DNA of 64,000 bases from Microbacterium aurugineum (lineage in GTDB: Bacteria; Actinomycetota; Actinomycetes; Actinomycetales; Microbacteriaceae), in NCBI RefSeq assembly GCF_023101205.1, contig NZ_CP078078.1:2427411-2491410 (forward strand). The letters run 5' to 3'. Every line of letters starts with the position of its first letter. Position 1 is the stretch's first letter. The notes below the pieces were generated by a model. The model searched no databases, had not been told where the DNA came from, and was given only the letters and a program-made list of their open reading frames with translations. The position numbers and the translations under genes were made by a program. This document shows, piece after piece, positions 58,721 to 64,000 of the stretch.

Positions 58721-58829
58721 ACGAGCATAGCCGATGCCGGAGCCGTCGCACGCGGTCGCGACGACGACGGCGCAGAATCGTTTCGATTCCCCCATTCCCT
58801 CCTGCCACGACGACCGGTAGGTTTTGTTC

Positions 58830-60341
58830 ATGGTCCTTCCTCATCCTCTTCCGCTCGTCCCTGCGCCCGTGTCCGCCGTCGCACGGGAGGAACGGATGCC
58901 GCTCACCGCGACGACGCGCGTGCTCGGCTCCTCCCCGGCCGCCGCGCAGCTGGTCGACGCGATCGAACGCCGCACCGGAATCCGCCTCGCCCTCGTCGAT
59001 GAGGCCGACGCCGAGATCGAGCTCCTCGTCGACCCCGCCTCCTCCGCACCCGAGGGCTACACGCTCGAGATCGGAGAGCGGGCGATCCTCGTCGGCGCCG
59101 ACGAGGCCGGGCTCTTCTACGGCGTCCAGACCTTGCTGCAGCTGCTGCGCCAGGAGGACTCCGGCTGGGCGCTGCTCGGTGCCGACGTCGCCGACTCCCC
59201 GCGCTTCGCCCGACGAGGTGTCATGCTCGATGTGGCTCGGCACTTCTTCGGCGTCGACGACGTGAAGAAGTTCATCGACAGCACCAGCGCCCTCAAGTTC
59301 AACCACCTGCACCTGCACCTGACCGACGACCAGGGATGGCGCGTGCACATCGACTCCTGGCCGTTGCTCACCGAGCGGGCGGCCGGCACCTCCGCGAACG
59401 GAGACCCGGGTGGCTTCTACACGAAGGACGACTACCGCGAGATCGTGGCCTACGCCGCCTCGCGTCACATGATCGTGATCCCCGAGATCGATCTGCCCGG
59501 CCACACCCACGCGATCGGCGTCGCCTACCCCGAGCTCGTCGAGGCACCCGTGCTGAACGACAACCTGATCGCGGACTCCGCTCGCCTCGGCCAGCCGCTG
59601 CCCGTCGCCGGCGAGACGTACCTCGGCTGGGGCGTCGGTCACTCGAGCGTCCGCATCCACGACGAGCGCACCTACGCGTTCGTGCGCGACGTCGTCCGCG
59701 AGCTCGCCGAGATGACCCCGGGACCGTACATCCACGTGGGAGGCGACGAATCGCTCGGCACCCCGCAGGCCGACTTCGACCTGTTCGCCGAGCGCGCCAC
59801 CGCGATCGTCGTCGAGGCCGGCAAGACGCCGGTCGCCTGGCACGAGATGGGCTCGGCCGCAGACATCGCCGAGGGCACCGTCGGCCAGTACTGGGGCAAG
59901 ACCACCCCCGAGGGCACGCACGCCGAGGAGGCCGCCCACTTCGTCGAGCGCGGCGGCGCGCTGATCATGTCGGCGGCGAACGTCACCTACCTCGACATGA
60001 AGTACTCCGAGGACTTCCCCCTCGGCCTCACCTGGGCGGCCATCATCGACGTCCGCTCCGCGTATGAGTGGGAACCGACCTCCGTCCTCGACGTGCCGGA
60101 CGCCGCGATCCTCGGCGTGGAGGCTCCGCTCTGGTCCGAGACCACCCGGACCCTCGCCGAGGTCGAACAGCTGGTCTTCCCCCGGGCGGCAGCGCAGGCC
60201 GAAGTGGCCTGGTCGCCGCAGGGAGGCCCGGAACGCACCTGGGAGTCCTTCCGCGTCCGGGTCGGGGCGCTCGCGCCGCTGTGGAAAGCTGAGGGGGTCG
60301 ACTTCCACCCCGCAGAAGAAATCCCCTGGAGCGAACGTTGA
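58830..60341 (+). CDS. GH20 beta-N-acetylhexosaminidase
   Basis: The 503-residue enzyme has a GH20 N-terminal domain (GYTLEIGERAILVGADEAGLFYGVQTLLQL in parts: YTLEIG, GLFYGVQTLLQL) and a catalytic barrel with FNHLHLHLTDDQGWR, the DPGGFYTKDDYREI segment and the catalytic Asp-Glu pair in PYIHVGGDESLG (about 306). It removes terminal N-acetylglucosamine or N-acetylgalactosamine. No signal peptide is evident, so it may act on imported oligosaccharides or peptidoglycan fragments. The ATG at 58830 is chosen over the TTG at 58824. It overlaps nagA. Confidence 0.93.
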   Translation: MVLPHPLPLVPAPVSAVAREERMPLTATTRVLGSSPAAAQLVDAIERRTGIRLALVDEADAEIELLVDPASSAPEGYTLEIGERAILVGADEAGLFYGVQTLLQLLRQEDSGWALLGADVADSPRFARRGVMLDVARHFFGVDDVKKFIDSTSALKFNHLHLHLTDDQGWRVHIDSWPLLTERAAGTSANGDPGGFYTKDDYREIVAYAASRHMIVIPEIDLPGHTHAIGVAYPELVEAPVLNDNLIADSARLGQPLPVAGETYLGWGVGHSSVRIHDERTYAFVRDVVRELAEMTPGPYIHVGGDESLGTPQADFDLFAERATAIVVEAGKTPVAWHEMGSAADIAEGTVGQYWGKTTPEGTHAEEAAHFVERGGALIMSAANVTYLDMKYSEDFPLGLTWAAIIDVRSAYEWEPTSVLDVPDAAILGVEAPLWSETTRTLAEVEQLVFPRAAAQAEVAWSPQGGPERTWESFRVRVGALAPLWKAEGVDFHPAEEIPWSER

Positions 60342-61507
60342 GCACCCACTCCTCCGCGACCGGCTCGCTGGTCATCCATTCGGCACGCATCGTCGACGGC
60401 GGCGCGATCACCGAAGACGCCTGGGTCCGGATCGAGGAGGGCACCGTCGCAGCCCGCGGCACCGGTTCGGACTGGACATCGGCGGATGCAGTCGTCGATG
60501 CCACGTCCGTCGCCGGAGCGGGCGCCCTGCTCACCCCCGGCTTCGTGGACATCCACGGGCACGGCGGAGCCGGAGCGTCGTTCGACGACGGCGTCGACGC
60601 CATCCGCATCGGTCGCGACCTGCATCGCGCCCACGGCACCACGCGCGCCGTCGTTTCCCTGGTGACCGCATCGGTGGATTCGCTCGCACGGAACGTCGCC
60701 CTGATCGCCGACCTGACCGAGACGGACGCCGACATCCTCGGCTCCCACCTCGAGGGCCCGTTCCTCGACCCCGGCCATCACGGCGCTCATGAGCCGTCGC
60801 TGCTGCGCCATCCGGTCGCCGCGGACGTCGCACGACTGCTGGATGCCGGGCGAGGCACGGTCCGCCAGGTGACGATCGCACCGGAGCTCCCCGGCGCGCT
60901 CGACGCGATCAGGCAGATCGTGGCCGCAGGCTCGGCGGCCGCAGTGGGTCACACCGACGCGGATGCCGCGACGGCTGTCGCCGCTTTCGAGGCCGGTGCT
61001 TCGATCCTCACCCACGCCTTCAACGCGATGCCGGGCATCCACCATCGTGCGCCGGGCCCGGTGCTGGCCGCTGCGGCGGATCACCGGGTCGTGCTCGAGG
61101 CGATCGCCGACGACGTGCACCTCGATCCGCACGTCGTCAAGCTCGTGTTCGACGCGGCACCCGGTCGGGTCGCGCTCGTCACCGATGCGATGGCCGCGGC
61201 GGGAAGCGCCGACGGCCACTACGACCTCGGCGCGGTCAGCGTCACGGTGAAGAACGGCGTGGCCAGGGCGGATGACACCGGCTCGATCGCCGGCTCGACG
61301 CTCACCCAGGACGTCGCACTGCAGCGCGCGGTCGCTGCCGGCGTGACCCTCGAAGAGGCCGTGCGGGCGCTCACCGAGACCCCGGCCCGGGCGATCGGAC
61401 GCGGCGCTGTGCTCGGTGGCCTGCGCCCCGGCATGCTCGGCGATGTCGTGCTGCTCGATGCGGAACTGCGCGTCGCGCGCGTCTGGTCAGGACCCCGACT
61501 CGCCTAG
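60338..61507 (+). CDS. nagA: N-acetylglucosamine-6-phosphate deacetylase
   Basis: The 389-residue amidohydrolase has GFVDIHGHGGAGASF (metal-site start), GSHLEGPFLDPGHHGAH, GHTDADAATAVAAFEAGASILTHAFNAMP in parts (GHTDAD, THAFNAMP), and catalytic Asp in LVTDAMAAAG (about 280). It removes acetate from GlcNAc-6-phosphate, following the hexosaminidase in amino-sugar use. The start appears to be a TTG at 60338 overlapping the GH20 stop, with GGAG eight bases before it. No in-frame ATG/GTG is better placed. Confidence 0.92.
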   Translation: MSTHSSATGSLVIHSARIVDGGAITEDAWVRIEEGTVAARGTGSDWTSADAVVDATSVAGAGALLTPGFVDIHGHGGAGASFDDGVDAIRIGRDLHRAHGTTRAVVSLVTASVDSLARNVALIADLTETDADILGSHLEGPFLDPGHHGAHEPSLLRHPVAADVARLLDAGRGTVRQVTIAPELPGALDAIRQIVAAGSAAAVGHTDADAATAVAAFEAGASILTHAFNAMPGIHHRAPGPVLAAAADHRVVLEAIADDVHLDPHVVKLVFDAAPGRVALVTDAMAAAGSADGHYDLGAVSVTVKNGVARADDTGSIAGSTLTQDVALQRAVAAGVTLEEAVRALTETPARAIGRGAVLGGLRPGMLGDVVLLDAELRVARVWSGPRLA

Positions 61508-61555
61508 GTCCTGCGTCGCGCGCGACGCACAGCTCTGCGCTCTCCGGTCGTACGT

Positions 61556-61785
61556 GCACAGGGCGGAGGGCCGCCGTTCCCCAGATCGGCGGCCCCGTCC
61601 CCTGCAGAGACGGGCGGCCGGGAACTCCTCCCCCGAGGCTCCCGACCGGCCCACCGGCGCATTCACCCCTCGCACCAGTGCCTGAACCCCGCCCCCCGGA
61701 GGAGTTCTTCGTGGCTGTCTCTCTGTGATGAGACGACGGTCTCATCGATTCATTACGCGACTTCGTGAAAAATCTTCGAGAAGTT
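61556..61785 (+). ncRNA. C-rich-hairpin RNA locus copy A (6C-RNA-like)
   Basis: No protein gene fits here. The copy contains, in order: a GGCCGCC/GGCGGCC hairpin (61569-61593), a hairpin with loop CUCCCCCGAGG inside a GGCCGG/CCGGCC stem (about 61616-61651), a second C-run (CCCCGCCCCCCGG, 61687-61699), a GATGAGAC segment, and a 3-prime element GATTCATTACGCGACTTCG (61747-61765). Two stems with C-run loops recall the actinobacterial 6C RNA class. Copy B at 61803-62025 repeats the series in the same order. A degenerate third trace may lie at 62040-62200. Confidence 0.5.
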
Positions 61786-61802
61786 CCTTCCGTCGCTCAC
61801 CC

Positions 61803-62025
61803 GGTGCGGGCGGGAGGCCGCCGTTCCCCGAACGGCGGCCTCGCTCCCCCTCCTGAGACGGACGGGCGGGGTACCTCCCCCGAGGCCCCGACCGCCCTAC
61901 CGAAGCGAATACCGCTCGCACCGGCGCCTGGACTCCGCCCCCGGAGTCCGATTCGGCTGTCCTAACGATGAGACGGTCGCACCACGGATTCATTACGCGA
62001 CTTCGCGAAATTCTTCGAGAAACAG
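61803..62025 (+). ncRNA. C-rich-hairpin RNA locus copy B (6C-RNA-like)
   Basis: A diverged tandem copy of the preceding unit, offset by about 240-247 bases. The first hairpin is a perfect 10-bp stem (61816-61840, GGCCGCCGTT with a 5-base CCCCG loop). Then comes a GGGCGG/CCGCCC-bracketed hairpin with CCTCCCCCGAGG (61874-61885), then a GGACTCC/GGAGTCC stem with loop GCCCCC (61929-61948). It ends with GATTCATTACGCGACTTCG (61987-62005). Pairing is kept where bases differ between copies (for example the second C-loop stem), which favours RNA function. Class assignment is by architecture from memory. Confidence 0.5.
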
Positions 62026-62203
62026 CGTTTCCATGCTCGGACGCGGACCGGATCCGCCGACGCGCGCCCCCGGAAGTCTGCGTACTTCGTGGGAAAGAGT
62101 GGCTTCCCTGGGAAATTCGCGAGAGACTGGAAAAGTCGCGTGATGAGCGGCGCCTCCACGCGTCTCACCCTGTAGAGGCGCAACCGCGCCCAGCGACAGA
62201 TGG

Positions 62204-64000
62204 ATGATTGTGCACGAAGAGAACTCGAGTCACGACGAACTGATCGGTGATGCCGACCTGATCCTCCGCGCCCGTTCGGGCGACACGGGGGCCTTCGGCG
62301 AACTCTGGCGACGCCACTACCCCTCGGGAATCACGGTCGCCCGATCCATCACATCATCGATCGACCCGGATGACCTGGTGCAGGAGGCGTACACACGCAT
62401 CTACCAGGCGATCATCAAGGGCGGCGGACCGAACGGATCGTTCCGTGCCTACTTGTTCACGAGTATCCGCAACACCGCGGCAGGCTGGGGACGTGCCCGT
62501 CGCGAGACCGCGATCGACGAGCTCGACACCGTCGCCGACCCCGAGACCACCGACCAGGCGGCGAACGAGGCGCTCGACCGGAGCCTCACCGCGCAGGCGT
62601 TCCGCAGTCTTCCCACGCGCTGGCAGGAAGTGCTGTGGTACACCGAGATCGAGCAGATGAAGCCGCAGGAGGTCGGTCACCTCCTCGGGATGAAGTCCGG
62701 TGCCGTGTCGCAACTGGCATTCCGTGCACGTGAGGGTCTCCGCGAAGCGTGGATCCAGGCGCATCTGCGCAGCGCCGAAGACGGCTCCGAATGCCAGTGG
62801 ACCATCGAGCATCTGGGCGCCTACTCGCGGGGCAACCTCAGCACGCGCGACCACAAGCGACTCGAACTGCATCTCGACGACTGCGCGCGCTGCATGATCG
62901 TCGCTGCCGAGGCCAAGGATGTCTCGCAGCGTCTCGCCCTCGTTCTGCTTCCTCTCGTGCTGGGTGTCGCCGGCGCCTCGGGCTACCTCGCGACCCTGCA
63001 AGGCGCAGGCGCCCCGATCGTCGCTCTCGCGGCCATGCCGTCCAGCATTCCCGGTGCCGTCTTCGGCGGCGACGGAGGAGCCGGGGCCGTCGCCGCAGGC
63101 ACGGCCGCGTCCGGCGCGGGCACGGGTTCCGGCGGCGGCGCAGGTTCGGGCGGCGCCGCAGGTGGCGGTGCCGGTGGCGCGGGTGCCTCCGGCGGAGTCT
63201 TCACCGGGATCGGCGCACTCGTGGGAGCGGGATCCGCGGCTCTGGTCGTGGCCGGCGTCGTCGCTGCGGCGACGATCCTCCCCGGACTCGCCGGAGCGAA
63301 CCCGGAGACGTCGCTGCCCAGTGCCGGCGACACCGACCCGTCGTCGATCACCTCGGACGTCGGACCCGATGAGTCGATGACGCTCGACGAACCTGTCGTG
63401 ATCGACGAGCCGGTCACCCCTCCGCCTGCGCCGGTCCCTCCTGTGGAGGAGACCAGGACGCCCGCCGCGGACGCGGCCCCACCGGTCGAGACCCCTCCGG
63501 TCGCCCCGGTGACCCCGGTGGCCCCTGTGGCTCCGGTCGCGCCTCCCGAGCCGGTCGACCCCGTGCCTCCCGTCGATCCCCCGGACCCCGAGGTCGCGGA
63601 GTATCCCGTGATCATCTTCGGTGCGCCGGGCGCGACCGTCGAGGGACTGCTCGACGACAGCCCGGACGGCGGCGACACCATCGTCCTCGATGAGTTCGGC
63701 CAGGGGACGCTCGTCTTCTCGCCGAGCGTCGCTCAGAACGCCGCGCCCGAGGCGACGAAGGTCACCGTCACCCACACGCCCCCCGTGGGACAACAGGCGT
63801 TGATCCACCTGCCGCTGCGGGACTTCACTCCTGAGGGCGGCGTCATCGGGATCCGGTTCCTGGGCGACTGGGAGATTCCGCCGACGGAGGAGCCGGACAC
63901 CGAGGACCCCGCGACCGAGGAACCGAACCCCGAGGACCCCCCGGCAGAGGAGCCCCCGACAGAAGAGACGCCGCTCGACGAGTCCACGAACGACACGACG
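62204..64000 (+). CDS. Membrane-tethered ECF-type sigma factor with fused anti-sigma-like and extracellular regions (partial)
   Basis: An open frame of 599 codons runs off the window end. Residues 1-180 form an ECF sigma factor: sigma-2 (LILRARSGDTGAFGELWRRH, then DPDDLVQEAYTRIYQAI) and sigma-4 (LPTRWQEVLWYTEIEQMKPQEVGHLLG in part: LPTRWQEVLWYTEIE). Residues about 205-230 hold a zf-HC2-like anti-sigma motif (HLDDCARC, HxxxCxxC). Hydrophobic helices follow at about 245-262 (LALVLLPLVLGVAGASG) and about 335-360 (GIGALVGAGSAALVVAGVV), a Gly/Ala linker between, and then a long Pro/acidic region, presumably outside. I start at the ATG at 62204; no clear ribosome binding site; GTG at 62210 is an alternative. 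Confidence 0.87.
   Translation, partial: MIVHEENSSHDELIGDADLILRARSGDTGAFGELWRRHYPSGITVARSITSSIDPDDLVQEAYTRIYQAIIKGGGPNGSFRAYLFTSIRNTAAGWGRARRETAIDELDTVADPETTDQAANEALDRSLTAQAFRSLPTRWQEVLWYTEIEQMKPQEVGHLLGMKSGAVSQLAFRAREGLREAWIQAHLRSAEDGSECQWTIEHLGAYSRGNLSTRDHKRLELHLDDCARCMIVAAEAKDVSQRLALVLLPLVLGVAGASGYLATLQGAGAPIVALAAMPSSIPGAVFGGDGGAGAVAAGTAASGAGTGSGGGAGSGGAAGGGAGGAGASGGVFTGIGALVGAGSAALVVAGVVAAATILPGLAGANPETSLPSAGDTDPSSITSDVGPDESMTLDEPVVIDEPVTPPPAPVPPVEETRTPAADAAPPVETPPVAPVTPVAPVAPVAPPEPVDPVPPVDPPDPEVAEYPVIIFGAPGATVEGLLDDSPDGGDTIVLDEFGQGTLVFSPSVAQNAAPEATKVTVTHTPPVGQQALIHLPLRDFTPEGGVIGIRFLGDWEIPPTEEPDTEDPATEEPNPEDPPAEEPPTEETPLDESTNDTT

Noticed and set aside
1..64000. Prophage, insertion sequence or integrative element
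   Set aside because: No integrase, transposase, phage structural gene, tRNA-associated direct repeat or base-composition break was seen.

Overview
The window is high-GC, densely packed bacterial DNA with strong GC third-position bias, ATGA/GTGA start-stop overlaps and AGGAGG-type ribosome binding sites. Gene content points to an actinobacterium: the DhaM-HPr-EI fusion, a phenylacetate cluster under a TetR-type PaaR, a homoprotocatechuate 2,3-dioxygenase resembling the Brevibacterium/Arthrobacter enzymes, a RecQ with a phosphoribosyltransferase tail, and a C-rich-loop RNA locus. Microbacteriaceae, probably Microbacterium, is my best guess; this is inference.

Layout. 1-4.9 kb: the start of an aldehyde dehydrogenase, a 19-bp tandem array, an Lrp-type regulator and a divergent 2-oxo acid dehydrogenase operon (E1 alpha, E1 beta, E2, no E3). 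5-14.2 kb: an MHS transporter, then the lower phenylacetate genes (thiolase, enoyl-CoA hydratase, 3-hydroxyacyl-CoA dehydrogenase, paaZ), then leftward paaI-paaK and the TetR regulator. 14.2-20.7 kb: a lipoprotein and the dihydroxyacetone kinase operon dhaK-dhaL-dhaM(HPr-EI) with a divergent IclR regulator. 20.7-23.3 kb: RecQ-family helicase and a small unknown. 23.4-28 kb: paaABCDE plus an enoyl-CoA isomerase gene. 28-35.4 kb: a 1,596-aa DUF4132-like protein with a small partner gene, an ATP-dependent DNA ligase and a phosphoribosyltransferase. 35.5-38.9 kb: a thiamine-diphosphate enzyme, a PhzF-like protein and two VOC proteins. 39-42.6 kb: ABC transporter plus histidine kinase/response regulator operon behind a perfect 28-bp palindrome. 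42.8-53.7 kb: hydroxy-aromatic catabolism (MobA-like monooxygenase, IclR, MHS transporter, FAH-RraA fusion, GntR, hpaE, hpaD, hpaH, hpaI). 53.8-56.4 kb: MFS protein and two unknowns. 56.4-58.7 kb: glyA-folD behind a ZTP riboswitch. 58.8-61.5 kb: GH20 hexosaminidase and nagA. 61.5-64 kb: a duplicated C-rich-hairpin RNA locus and a sigma factor fused to a membrane anti-sigma-like region, open at the window end.

How it fits together. PaaK activates phenylacetate to its CoA thioester, PaaABCDE epoxidises the ring, an isomerase of the PaaG type and PaaZ open and oxidise it, and the hydratase, dehydrogenase and thiolase complete the beta-oxidation-like steps. Near-identical 22-bp palindromes precede the thiolase operon, paaI-paaK and paaA, and a weaker one precedes the MHS transporter, so one PaaR-type repressor probably controls scattered units. 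The second catabolic block opens a homoprotocatechuate ring (HpaD), oxidises the semialdehyde (HpaE), processes it through the FAH-type protein and hydrates and cleaves it (HpaH, HpaI) to pyruvate and succinate semialdehyde. The two-component HpaBC hydroxylase is absent, and a single-component flavin monooxygenase lies in the same region.

The window is rich in long inverted repeats and short tandem arrays between genes. The most interesting are a hairpin element shared by two distant loci (one expanded to 13 tandem copies), the 28-bp palindrome before the ABC/two-component operon, and the duplicated C-rich RNA locus upstream of the sigma/anti-sigma fusion. I saw no tRNA, rRNA, transposase, phage gene or CRISPR array.
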